From Candidatus Woesearchaeota archaeon (GTDB taxonomy: Archaea > Nanoarchaeota > Nanoarchaeia > Woesearchaeales > UBA11576): a DNA stretch of 8,982 nucleotides. The translations under genes and the position numbers were made by a program. The first letter of the stretch is position 1. The number at the start of each line of letters is the position of its first letter. The notes beneath the pieces are model-generated. The model ran no database searches. It was not told the DNA's origin and was given only the letters and a program-made list of their open reading frames with translations. The stretch lies in the NCBI GenBank assembly GCA_013331125.1, contig DUGW01000223.1:3138-12119 (forward strand), read 5' to 3'. Positions 1 to 7,016 of the stretch are shown one piece after another.

Positions 1-90
1 CTTGAGCTTCCTCTTGGATATCTTGTCCTTGTCCAGCCTTCCGCTCTTTATCTCGTCTATTATCTCTGCGAAAAACTCTTCTCTCGTCAT
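1..90 (-). CDS. N-terminal 30 residues of a gene running off the left edge, possibly Elp3-like
   Basis: An open frame starts at ATG (bases 90-88) and stays open to the window edge, giving 30 residues that begin MTREEFFAEIIDEIKSG and end in a basic ISKRKLK stretch. A TATA box about 27 bases upstream makes this start convincing and suggests a leaderless or nearly leaderless transcript. The short acidic-amphipathic opening followed by a Lys/Arg-rich segment recalls archaeal Elp3, the radical-SAM/acetyltransferase enzyme of tRNA wobble-uridine modification, which has a similar lead-in before its conserved core. No catalytic motif falls inside the window, so that identity is only a guess; the existence of the gene is much surer. 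It is on the same strand as the Ca2+-ATPase gene and 39 bases downstream of its stop, but has its own promoter. Confidence 0.6.
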   Translation of the reverse strand, partial: MTREEFFAEIIDEIKSGRLDKDKISKRKLK

Positions 91-92
91 GG

Positions 93-110
93 CTCCTGGC
101 AATCCAGGAG
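93..110 (-). promoter_or_regulatory. Perfect 7-bp inverted repeat between TATA box and start codon
   Basis: Bases 93-99 (CTCCTGG) and 104-110 (CCAGGAG) are perfectly complementary around a four-base loop. The repeat lies between the TATA box at 112-122 and the ATG at 90. It could be an operator where a repressor blocks polymerase loading. It could also be an RNA hairpin at the 3' end of the Ca2+-ATPase message, whose stop is 20 bases upstream of the repeat. No U-run follows it, so it is a poor intrinsic terminator. Confidence 0.5.
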
Positions 111-111
111 T

Positions 112-122
112 CTTTATAAAAT
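112..122 (-). promoter_or_regulatory. TATA box for the left-edge gene
   Basis: The minus strand reads ATTTTATAAAG, a good match to the archaeal TATA box. Its centre is about 27 bases from the ATG at 90, so transcription should start at or within a few bases of the start codon. It lies in the 39-base gap after the Ca2+-ATPase stop codon, showing that the left-edge gene need not depend on read-through. Confidence 0.55.
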
Positions 123-129
123 GGTATGC

Positions 130-2754
130 TCAATAGAATTCGTGCGTGATTCTCTTTATCAGCCAGTTTATCAGGCTTCCGACCACGAAGACTCCTGCAG
201 CTATCATCCCTATGTATCCCCAGTATGTCAGTCCTATCGGCACTGTCTTGAAGAACACTGATAGTGGGGTGTACACGACCAGCATGTGCAGTCCTATGCT
301 TCCTGCCATCGCCATGATCAGCCATCTGTTGCTGAATATGCCTATCTTGTATGATGATCTTACCATCTGTATTCGTGCTATCTCCAGCACGACGAGTATC
401 GTGAATGCCATCGTCCTTGCCATCTCGACGCTGTGGACAGACCCTATTGCGTAGCCCAGCAATGATGCTGCTGCGATCAGCCCTCCTATGAGGAATATGT
501 TGAGTGTCATCCCTGTTGACATTATCCTGTCTGTCAGCTTGCGTGGCGGTCTCGCCATCGCATCTTTTGATACTGGGTCCACGCCCAATGCTATCGCTGG
601 TGGTCCGTCTGTCACCAGGTTTATCCACAGGAGCTGCACTGCCAATAGTGGTAGTGGCCATCCTAGTATCGAGCCGATGAATACTGTCAGCACCTCTCCC
701 ATGTTGCATGACAGCAGGTAGTTCACGAATTTCCTTATGTTGTCATATATTCCTCTCCCTTCCTCGACGGCATTGACTATCGACGCGAAATTGTCATCTG
801 TCAGGATCATCTCGCTTGCCTCTTTTGCCACGTCTGTCCCTGTTATCCCCATCGATATGCCGATGTCTGCCTGTTTCAGTGCCGGGGCGTCATTGACTCC
901 GTCTCCTGTCATCGCCACGACGTGTCCTTTCTTCTTGAGTGCCTTGACTATCCTGAGTTTGTGCGCGGGGTTCACGCGTGCATAGACCCTTACATCCTCG
1001 ACTATCTTTTCAAGTTCTCTGTCATTTATCTCTTCCAGCTCCTGGCCGGTCATGCTCTTACCTGCTATCCCCAGTTCAGAGGCTATGGCCACTGCTGTCT
1101 CTTTCAGGTCTCCTGTTATCATGATCACTTTTATCCCTGCGGTCTTGCATTTCTCTATCGCCTCTTTGACCTCTCTTCTCGGAGGGTCTATCATCGCCTG
1201 TAATCCGACGAATATAAGGTCTTTCTCGTATGTCTTGTGTGTCTCTCCTTTCTTGAGCTCTTTGTAGGCGAATCCCAGCACCCTGAGTGCCTGCTTTGCA
1301 TAATCTGAATTCTTTCCCTTTATCTCTGCCTTGAGTTTTGGTGTCAGCTTGATGACTTTCCCGTGCCGCACCACTGATCTGCATTGGTCTAACAGTACAT
1401 CTGCTGCTCCTTTGACGTATGCGACTTTTTTTCCGTTCACTATGTGGACTGTCGTCATCCTTTTTCTCTCTGAGTCGAATGGTATCTCGTCTTTCCTTGG
1501 GTATTTCTTGTCGAGTTTCTCCTTGTCCAGCCCTCCTTTGAGTGCTGATGTTATCAGGCATCCTTCTGTGGGGTCGCCTATGACTTTCCAGCCGCTCTTG
1601 TCTAGTTTTGCGTCGTTGTTCAGTGCGCCTATCGTCAGCAGGAGTTCCAGCTCTTTTGATGTCTTCAGGGAGGTTATCTCGCCGTCTGGTTTGTATCCTC
1701 TTCCTGTGACCGGTATGTCTTCGCCGTTGACGCATATCCTCCTCACTGTCATCTGGTTATGGGTGAGTGTCCCTGTCTTGTCTGTGCATATGACTGTTGT
1801 AGAGCCTAGTGTCTCTACTGATGGCAGGTGTCTCATGAGCGCGTTCTTTTTTATCATCCTCTGGACGCCCAGACCTAAGGATATCGTGACGACTGCAGGC
1901 AGTCCTTCAGGTATCGCTGCCACTGCCAACGCCACTGCTGCGAAGAACAGTTCCAGCATCTTCCCTTCATGCATCAGCATGCCTGTGCCGAAGACAATTC
2001 CGCATATGATTAGTGTCAGGACTCCCAGCCACTTCCCCAGCTTGTCGAGCTGTTTCTGTAGCGGCGTCATCACAGGCTCTGCTTCCTGTATCATATGGGC
2101 TATCTTTCCTATCTGTGTCTTCATCCCTGTCTCGCAGACCACTGCTTTTCCGTGCCCTCTTGTTATTATTGTGGATGAGAAGACCATGTTTTTTCTCTCG
2201 GCCACAGGGTGTTTGCCTCTGATGTCACTCACCATTTTCGCGACAGGTGTTGATTCTCCTGTTAGTGCTGATTCCTGGGTCTCGAGGTTTATCGCTTCGC
2301 ACAGTCTCGCGTCTGCAGGCACTTTCTCTCCGGTCTCGAGCAGTATTATGTCTCCGGGCACCAGTTCTGTTGCGTCTATCGTCCGCGTCTTTCCGTCCCT
2401 TATCACCACTGCCTTGAGGCTTGCCATCTTCTTGAGTGCCTCTATCGCCTGCCCTGGCTTGTATTCCTGTATGAACCCTAGGCCTGCATTTAGTATCAGT
2501 ATTGTTGCGATCACCAGCGCATCTACAGCCTCTCCTATGGCTATCGATACGACAACTGCGCCAAGAAGCACCCATATCACCGGAGAGTTGAACTGTTCCA
2601 GTAGCAGTTTCCACCACGGGTCTTTCTTGGCTTCCTCTAGCTGCTTCCTGCCGTATTTCCCGATTCGTGCTTTTGCCTCTCTGCTCTCGAGGCCTTCCTC
2701 AGAACTAGATAGCTCCCTGAATACATTGGTGAGGGTGTTGTTGTAAAATTCCAT
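130..2754 (-). CDS. P-type Ca2+-transporting ATPase (type IIA, SERCA-like)
   Basis: This 874-residue P-type ATPase should pump Ca2+ out of the cytoplasm at the expense of ATP. The N-terminal cation-ATPase segment is followed by the actuator motif TGES (165-168), the M4 motif PEGLPA (282-287), the phosphorylated Asp in DKTGT (325-329), the nucleotide-domain KGA (448-450), TGD (547-549) and the hinge GDGVND (617-622). The C-terminal membrane segments complete the usual ten-helix layout. Residues matching both SERCA calcium sites are present: Glu283 in M4, Asn684 and Glu687 in M5, Asn712, Thr715 and Asp716 in M6, and Glu791 in M8. That favours a type IIA two-site pump over the one-site PMR1/PMCA type; Mn2+ transport cannot be excluded. 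The length is normal and the gene looks intact. It starts one base after the stop of the upstream membrane-protein gene, with purine-rich GGAAGG and AGGG stretches just upstream, so it is probably translationally coupled as the last gene of the operon. Confidence 0.95.
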   Translation of the reverse strand: MEFYNNTLTNVFRELSSSEEGLESREAKARIGKYGRKQLEEAKKDPWWKLLLEQFNSPVIWVLLGAVVVSIAIGEAVDALVIATILILNAGLGFIQEYKPGQAIEALKKMASLKAVVIRDGKTRTIDATELVPGDIILLETGEKVPADARLCEAINLETQESALTGESTPVAKMVSDIRGKHPVAERKNMVFSSTIITRGHGKAVVCETGMKTQIGKIAHMIQEAEPVMTPLQKQLDKLGKWLGVLTLIICGIVFGTGMLMHEGKMLELFFAAVALAVAAIPEGLPAVVTISLGLGVQRMIKKNALMRHLPSVETLGSTTVICTDKTGTLTHNQMTVRRICVNGEDIPVTGRGYKPDGEITSLKTSKELELLLTIGALNNDAKLDKSGWKVIGDPTEGCLITSALKGGLDKEKLDKKYPRKDEIPFDSERKRMTTVHIVNGKKVAYVKGAADVLLDQCRSVVRHGKVIKLTPKLKAEIKGKNSDYAKQALRVLGFAYKELKKGETHKTYEKDLIFVGLQAMIDPPRREVKEAIEKCKTAGIKVIMITGDLKETAVAIASELGIAGKSMTGQELEEINDRELEKIVEDVRVYARVNPAHKLRIVKALKKKGHVVAMTGDGVNDAPALKQADIGISMGITGTDVAKEASEMILTDDNFASIVNAVEEGRGIYDNIRKFVNYLLSCNMGEVLTVFIGSILGWPLPLLAVQLLWINLVTDGPPAIALGVDPVSKDAMARPPRKLTDRIMSTGMTLNIFLIGGLIAAASLLGYAIGSVHSVEMARTMAFTILVVLEIARIQMVRSSYKIGIFSNRWLIMAMAGSIGLHMLVVYTPLSVFFKTVPIGLTYWGYIGMIAAGVFVVGSLINWLIKRITHEFY

Positions 2755-2755
2755 C

Positions 2756-4474
2756 TTATGCCCTGCCTTCCAGCGAGTTGTATTCTTCTTCCAACAGCTT
2801 GTATCTTATGGCTTTGCTTTGCTGACTCTCTTGGACGTCTCTCTTGTAGTACAGCGCATCCATTATCTCAGGGTTTGTCAGGTCTCTTGAGCTGTATAGT
2901 ATGTTGTCTGTTGCGAAGAATAGTGCGTCCCTGAAAATCTTGAGGTATGATAGTGTGTCGAATAGCCTTTCGCTGAACAGTGTTTTTCCTGGTGTGAAGA
3001 TCTGCAGTCCGAAGGTGTAGCTCTGTGTCATGGCGAAGTTGTATAGTCTGTTGCCTTCGAGCATGTACCTGTGTTTTGTCCTCATGGTGTTTATGTCATC
3101 CTTGAACTCCTTGAGTTCTGGGGTCTCTGTGAACGGTTCGTAGTGTGTCTCGACGAATTCCCTTGTCTGCTGGATGGTTGTCTCATTTTCCAGGCTTAGG
3201 TTCTTGTATAGGAATATCAGTTGCTGTGTCGTGTGTATCGCATTGTCCCTGTTTGTCTGCAGGAATGTGAGTGCCAGCCTCTTGTCTGCGACTGCTCCGA
3301 ACCAGTGGTCTGTGAAGTAGTCCCACACCCCGAATGGCTGTGTGGTCACTGCTTTCCTTGATTCAAAGCTCTTTATCAGCTGGTCTGTATTCTCTACTAT
3401 TTCTCTTGTGACCATCATCTCGTTTATCTCGGTCGAGTAGGTCTCTTCTGCTGCTGTCAATATGTCTATCTTCAGCTGGTTGAGTTGGTCTATGGATTCG
3501 TCGATGTTCTCCAGGCTGTTCTCCCTCTCGACTATGGCTACATTGACTGCTGTGAGAAGGTATATCAGTGCTATGCATGCTATGAAAAGTCCTGTGTATG
3601 CGATTCCATGCAGTGCTGCCTTGCTCACGTCCTTCTTCATATGGAACGGGTCGAAGAATCTCAGGTAAAGTAGTTTGTTGACTGAGAAATATACGAAGAA
3701 TGCTGGGATGAACAAAGCTGTCAGGAGGTACATGATGCTTACGTAATTGTCTGTGAGTATCAGCTTCGGGAGGTGGTACATCAGTGCGACAGCCGATGCC
3801 AGGGATATCACGTGCGAGTACCATACCACCAGGAAAGTCCTTGTGAATGATTGGTGCAGCTCTCTCTGTATCTCCTTGCTTGTGTGGTGGAAGTATAATG
3901 CCACTGTGACGACGAAGCATATCATGTACAGCACCGTCATCACCAGGCTCATCAGGTCATACGTGTTTGTGTATATCCAATAGAGCGGTATGATCATGAG
4001 GCCTATGTATGATACCCTTATCCCTAATCCGTATCTGTGGCTCTCCCTGTGGAGCTTGTGGCTCAGCCACAGAAGCACTGCTCCGTAAATGAAATGTATG
4101 AAGAACAGCTTTGGTGTTCCCATCAGGTATGCCAGTATCCCTATTGCTACTGTGTACGTGGCGACATAGTATTTCAGTTTCAGGACGGCATCAAGTATCC
4201 TGTGGGTCTTTTTCATCTCTATGTCTATCTCTATCGCTGCGGTCCTTTCCTTTTTGACCCCTATCTTCTTCGAGTATTCCTTTATCTTCTTGTTGACGTT
4301 GTGCAGCTCTTCATCAACGCTTGTGAACGGTTTCTGGATTGTAGGGGTCGGTCTTGGGGGGCTTAGTCTCTCGGCCCTGGCAGTCTTTTTCTCAGGCTTG
4401 CTCATGGGAGTGCCTGTTCTTGCCTTTCCCTGTTCCTTACGTTTCTTCTTCACCATCTGTTTCTCTCTGATCAT
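2756..4474 (-). CDS. Unrecognised membrane protein with about seven helices, paralog B of a tandem pair
   Basis: I do not recognise this 572-residue protein. Residues 1-45 are very rich in Lys, Arg and Pro. About 46-95 is a charged, probably helical stretch. Hydrophobic segments lie near 103-118, 122-138, 152-169, 173-195, 214-233, 243-268 and 286-313, followed by about 255 soluble, mostly helical residues. With the basic N-terminus inside, seven segments would place the C-terminal domain outside. The loop after segment 2 has His139, His142 and His146 in WLSHKLHRESH, and loop 4-5 has His196 and His197. It is homologous to the gene just upstream: WLxHxxHRxxH falls at the same residue numbers, HMKKD opens the last helix, and both end with a similar SKA(I/L)RY segment. 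Its ATG overlaps the upstream stop (ATGA); an in-frame ATG at 4456 behind AGAGAG is an alternative start. Cation transport or sensing together with the downstream pump is only an inference. Confidence 0.85.
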   Translation of the reverse strand: MIREKQMVKKKRKEQGKARTGTPMSKPEKKTARAERLSPPRPTPTIQKPFTSVDEELHNVNKKIKEYSKKIGVKKERTAAIEIDIEMKKTHRILDAVLKLKYYVATYTVAIGILAYLMGTPKLFFIHFIYGAVLLWLSHKLHRESHRYGLGIRVSYIGLMIIPLYWIYTNTYDLMSLVMTVLYMICFVVTVALYFHHTSKEIQRELHQSFTRTFLVVWYSHVISLASAVALMYHLPKLILTDNYVSIMYLLTALFIPAFFVYFSVNKLLYLRFFDPFHMKKDVSKAALHGIAYTGLFIACIALIYLLTAVNVAIVERENSLENIDESIDQLNQLKIDILTAAEETYSTEINEMMVTREIVENTDQLIKSFESRKAVTTQPFGVWDYFTDHWFGAVADKRLALTFLQTNRDNAIHTTQQLIFLYKNLSLENETTIQQTREFVETHYEPFTETPELKEFKDDINTMRTKHRYMLEGNRLYNFAMTQSYTFGLQIFTPGKTLFSERLFDTLSYLKIFRDALFFATDNILYSSRDLTNPEIMDALYYKRDVQESQQSKAIRYKLLEEEYNSLEGRA

Positions 4475-6195
4475 TCCTGTTCGTATTCGATCTCAAGCAG
4501 TTTAGGTGTCTTGTCTGCCTTCTCCATTATGTACTCGTATCTGAGTGCCTTGCTGATGGCTGGCTCCGGCCTTTCCGATTTCTCGAACAGGTCCTGTTGG
4601 ACGTGTCCTGAGAACCTTTCTTTGTCCTCGAACAGGAAATCCTGCATGTTCTTTGTGGCCATCACCCTGAACGGGTATGTGTGCCTCAGCATCCCCATCA
4701 CCTGTTTCATGAACATGCTCTTTGAGTGGTATACCCTGTCCCACTTCTGTCTCTGTGCGCAGAACCAGTTGAACCCGTTGTCTTCATAATAGTCGAATGT
4801 CGTTGCTGGGTCTTCCATCTTTTCCAGTGCATCCAGGAGTGGAAGGTCTAGTTTGTATACGAGGTATTTTTCGTCTATCTTCGCTTTCAGCTTCTCGTTG
4901 TATGCTTCCAGGTCTTTTGAACCGTCTGGCATGCTTGCATTCCTTTTGAGTGTCTCTTGCAGGATCTGGTATCTTCCTGTCATGTATGCCTTTGCATCTA
5001 TTACTGCTTTTATCTTTGTCTGTGCCATGGCTGTTGCCTGCGAGTTCTTGGCCAGTTGCTGCATGTATGTGTCATCGAGTATGCTTCCGAATGATATCTC
5101 TCCTCCTAGGAGCGTGTTCTTTGCCGCTGTGACATCTTCGATGACCTGTCTGTTGTATGCCTCCAGGTCTGTGAACGCCGGAAGGTTCCTCATCTCTGCT
5201 GGTTGGTCCCGGAATATCTCGTCCAGTCTTGATGCGTCAAGCAGCGCGTCGTCCAGCTCTTTTGCGTGGTAATCCTTGTCTGTCTGGTACATCTGGACGG
5301 CAAGCAGCGCATAGCTTGCGGTCATGATGATGACGAAGGCCAGTGCATATATGACCGAATGCCTTATTGCGAGCCACATGTCCTTCTTTATGTGTTTGTG
5401 CTCGAAATAGTATATGTATAGGAACTTTGACAGGAAGAATATCGCGAGCACGACAGGGAATATGTATATCAGCAGCAGTTCTGCCATGCTTACATGCATC
5501 GTCGGCATTATGAACGGCATCAGGCTGAATATTATCGCTCCTGCTGTCAGCGCCACGATCTTTGAGTATGTGACCTGCCACATTATCATGAGCAGCCTGT
5601 GCTGTCTGTGGTGGTATACGTATATTATGACTGTCGATACTGCTGATAGCAGGTATACAAACAGCAGGAACCATGATAGCAGGTCCCTGTATATCACGAT
5701 TGTCGCTGCTAATGGCAGGAAGAATGTCCCTATTATCGCTATGACATCGTGGGGTTTGTGGTTGTGTCTGTGGAAGAAGTGTCCGAGCCATATCGTCGCG
5801 AGTGTCGCTACGGTGTAGAATATCAGGCTTATCGATTCGAACAGGAATGCGAGGACGATCAGTGAGCAGACGAAAAGCACGACTGGGAGCTCTTCTCGGC
5901 TCAGCATCAGCCTTACTCCTTTCTCGATCTGTTTCTGTACTGCCTCTTCCTCTTTTTCAGCGTATGCTTCTGAAGGTATTGTCGGTTTGCTCCACAGTTC
6001 AGACAAAGGCTTGGTCGCTGCCTCCTCTTTTCTTTGTGCAGGCTTCTTCTGGAGCTTTCTCTTCAGGGCCTTCCTTCTTGTGGGCATTTCCTTCTTTGCA
6101 GGACCTGCCTCTTTTGCTTTGTGGCCCTTGGCCTTGTGTTTAGGATCAGTCTTATTGCTGACGCTCGGTTTGCGTACTACACCTCTTTTTTTCAT
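4471..6195 (-). CDS. Unrecognised membrane protein with about seven helices, paralog A of a tandem pair
   Basis: This is a 574-residue protein counted from the ATG at 6195. An in-frame GTG lies three codons upstream, but it is part of the strong GGTGAG ribosome-binding site, so the ATG is preferred. Residues 1-70 are Lys/Arg-rich and low in complexity. Hydrophobic segments lie near 104-122, 123-139, 150-169, 172-194, 212-231, 238-264 and 279-302, with about 270 soluble, charged, largely helical residues after them. Predicted cytoplasmic loops are basic and rich in His: His139, His142, His146 and His149 after segment 2, His195, His196 and His199 after segment 4, and EHKHIKKD before segment 7. 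The matching order of segments and motifs shows that it and the next gene arose by duplication and then diverged strongly, most of all in the C-terminal domain. It is the first gene of the operon that ends with the Ca2+-ATPase. No enzyme or transporter motif was recognised. Confidence 0.85.
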   Translation of the reverse strand: MKKRGVVRKPSVSNKTDPKHKAKGHKAKEAGPAKKEMPTRRKALKRKLQKKPAQRKEEAATKPLSELWSKPTIPSEAYAEKEEEAVQKQIEKGVRLMLSREELPVVLFVCSLIVLAFLFESISLIFYTVATLATIWLGHFFHRHNHKPHDVIAIIGTFFLPLAATIVIYRDLLSWFLLFVYLLSAVSTVIIYVYHHRQHRLLMIMWQVTYSKIVALTAGAIIFSLMPFIMPTMHVSMAELLLIYIFPVVLAIFFLSKFLYIYYFEHKHIKKDMWLAIRHSVIYALAFVIIMTASYALLAVQMYQTDKDYHAKELDDALLDASRLDEIFRDQPAEMRNLPAFTDLEAYNRQVIEDVTAAKNTLLGGEISFGSILDDTYMQQLAKNSQATAMAQTKIKAVIDAKAYMTGRYQILQETLKRNASMPDGSKDLEAYNEKLKAKIDEKYLVYKLDLPLLDALEKMEDPATTFDYYEDNGFNWFCAQRQKWDRVYHSKSMFMKQVMGMLRHTYPFRVMATKNMQDFLFEDKERFSGHVQQDLFEKSERPEPAISKALRYEYIMEKADKTPKLLEIEYEQE

Positions 6196-6199
6196 GGAT

Positions 6200-6205
6200 C
6201 TCACC
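6200..6205 (-). promoter_or_regulatory. Ribosome-binding site GGTGAG that decides the start of paralog A
   Basis: The minus strand reads GGTGAG four bases before the ATG at 6195. This is a near-ideal complement of the archaeal 16S rRNA 3' end. The GTG inside it is in frame and could be mistaken for a start codon, which would add three residues. Confidence 0.7.
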
Positions 6206-6248
6206 AGTTATGGCTTAAAACACCCCTTTGAGGGTTAATAAACCTTTT

Positions 6249-6258
6249 TATTTATAAA
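6249..6258 (-). promoter_or_regulatory. TATA box for the paralog A / paralog B / Ca2+-ATPase operon
   Basis: The minus strand reads TTTATAAATA preceded by AAGG, a plausible BRE/TATA pair. Transcription would begin near 6227, leaving a leader of roughly 33 bases that includes a weak CCC/GGG hairpin and the GGTGAG site. The rest of 6205-6325 is AT-rich intergenic sequence; I see no gene and no clear terminator for the upstream gene there. Confidence 0.6.
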
Positions 6259-6325
6259 CCTTGTCTATCATTTGCTGAGTTTGTTCTGTTACTTTTGTCT
6301 TCTCTCTGCTGTCTGGCTCTGCGGT

Positions 6326-6733
6326 TCAGCATTCCTGCAGTTCTGCCCTTATCCATTTGTCTTTGCATACCAGCTGGACCCCTCCTTCATTGACTACAGG
6401 TCTCAGTGTCAGTGCCTTGAATCCTCCTATCTGCTGTCCGAATGACAGCTTCTTCCTTCCTGGCGCCCCTGCGCTCATGCTGTTCTCTATCTTTACTGAT
6501 AAATTGTAGTTCGCTTCAAGGAATATCTTCAGTCCTGTTATCTCTGTGCCTGCATTGTTTATGTTGAAGTAGACTGTGCTGTCATGGTAGCATGCCGGTT
6601 CGTCTTCCATCATTGTTATCTCTGCGGTCTCGCATTTGGATGTGGTCGAGGCTCCGTTCATGTTTGTCCCTATCACTGCAGCTACTATGATCACGATTCC
6701 CATCAATATGAAAAATATCGCCTTTCCCATCAT
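6326..6733 (-). CDS. Small membrane-anchored or secreted four-cysteine protein, pilin-like N-terminus
   Basis: This 135-residue protein has one hydrophobic segment (about 5-22) right at its N-terminus after MMGK, so it is exported and anchored, or processed like an archaeal type IV pilin. The remainder looks like a small beta-sandwich. The stretch around 54-84, with VYFNINNAGTEITGLKIFL, resembles the N-x-G-T strands seen in many archaeal surface and pilin-type domains. Cysteines 34, 48, 123 and 135 could form two disulphides outside the cell, and Cys135 is the last residue. I see no catalytic motif. Two adjacent ATGs are possible starts behind GGAAAGGA. A structured RNA element ends 40 bases upstream, so this gene may be read from a long structured leader. 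It is followed by a 121-base gap and the operon promoter. Confidence 0.75.
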   Translation of the reverse strand: MMGKAIFFILMGIVIIVAAVIGTNMNGASTTSKCETAEITMMEDEPACYHDSTVYFNINNAGTEITGLKIFLEANYNLSVKIENSMSAGAPGRKKLSFGQQIGGFKALTLRPVVNEGGVQLVCKDKWIRAELQEC

Positions 6734-6773
6734 TCCTTTCCTGTTCTTTTTTTCTTGTCCTCTTCAGCTACGT

Positions 6774-6969
6774 GTGTTGGCGCCTTTTCCTTTTTGCAAC
6801 TTTTCTGCTTTAGCAGCGCCGCCAGTATTGCCGAGCGATGCCTCGGTGATTTATGCAATGGAGGCTCCAGGGGGATGTCCCTTACGGGGAGGGAGCCATG
6901 TCGGCTTGATTCTCGGCGCTCGGCCGGCGGCGCTGTAGACTCTGCCAAACCGAGGACCGGCGCCAACAC
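6774..6969 (-). ncRNA. Structured GC-rich RNA element, family not recognised (free ncRNA or long leader)
   Basis: This roughly 196-base block is far richer in G and C than its neighbours and contains nested perfect complementarities. P1 is 11 bp (6969-6959 with 6784-6774), P2 is 10 bp (6935-6926 with 6823-6814), P3 is 8 bp (6924-6917 with 6837-6830), and an inner hairpin has 6 bp (6897-6892 with 6868-6863) capped by UCCC/GGGA. A further 7-bp match (6955-6949 with 6847-6841) would form a pseudoknot. The minus strand is favoured because its unpaired stretches are A-rich (for example around 6785-6805), as in most structured RNAs, and because the flanking genes are on that strand. I looked for the conserved cores of RNase P RNA (GAGGAAAGUC, ACAGAAA) and SRP RNA (GGAAGGNAGC) and found neither. 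A GTG-started frame crosses it, but its product is low-complexity and the pairing explains the sequence better. No promoter or U-run terminator is clear, so it may be co-transcribed and processed, or act as the leader of the gene starting at 6733. Confidence 0.7.
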
Positions 6970-7016
6970 CGCCTCAGTGATGAATATGATGCTGTTGTTC
7001 TCTTCTGTCTATCTTC

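Noticed and set aside
1076..1735. A 219-codon minus-strand frame within the ATPase gene, with similar long frames within the nuclease (7165-8085) and paralog A (5237-5791) genes.
   Set aside because: These are out-of-frame readings of real genes, with Arg-rich, motif-free products and no start signals of their own.
1331..2746. A 471-codon open frame on the plus strand.
   Set aside because: It lies wholly antisense to the Ca2+-ATPase gene, whose P-type motifs are complete. Its Ser- and Pro-rich product is typical of a reverse-strand shadow of a real gene.
6193..6204. A GTG start for paralog A at 6204.
   Set aside because: The GTG is inside the GGTGAG ribosome-binding site, correctly spaced for the ATG at 6195.
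6730..6969. A 79-codon minus-strand frame, GTG-started, whose stop overlaps the start of the next gene.
   Set aside because: Its product is low in complexity, rich in Pro, Arg and Lys, and matches no fold I know. The sequence is better explained by the nested RNA helices. The overlap with the next start is probably chance, though a real protein is not fully excluded.
6774..6969. Identification of the RNA as RNase P RNA or SRP RNA.
   Set aside because: Neither the RNase P core motifs nor the SRP helix-8 motif was found on either strand, and a 196-base length with this pseudoknot layout does not fit the standard forms. A highly degenerate minimal RNase P RNA cannot be excluded by eye.
6970..6985. 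A C-box-like GTGATGA on the plus strand near 6977, suggesting a C/D box guide RNA.
   Set aside because: I found no properly spaced D box (CUGA) or second C'/D' pair on that strand.
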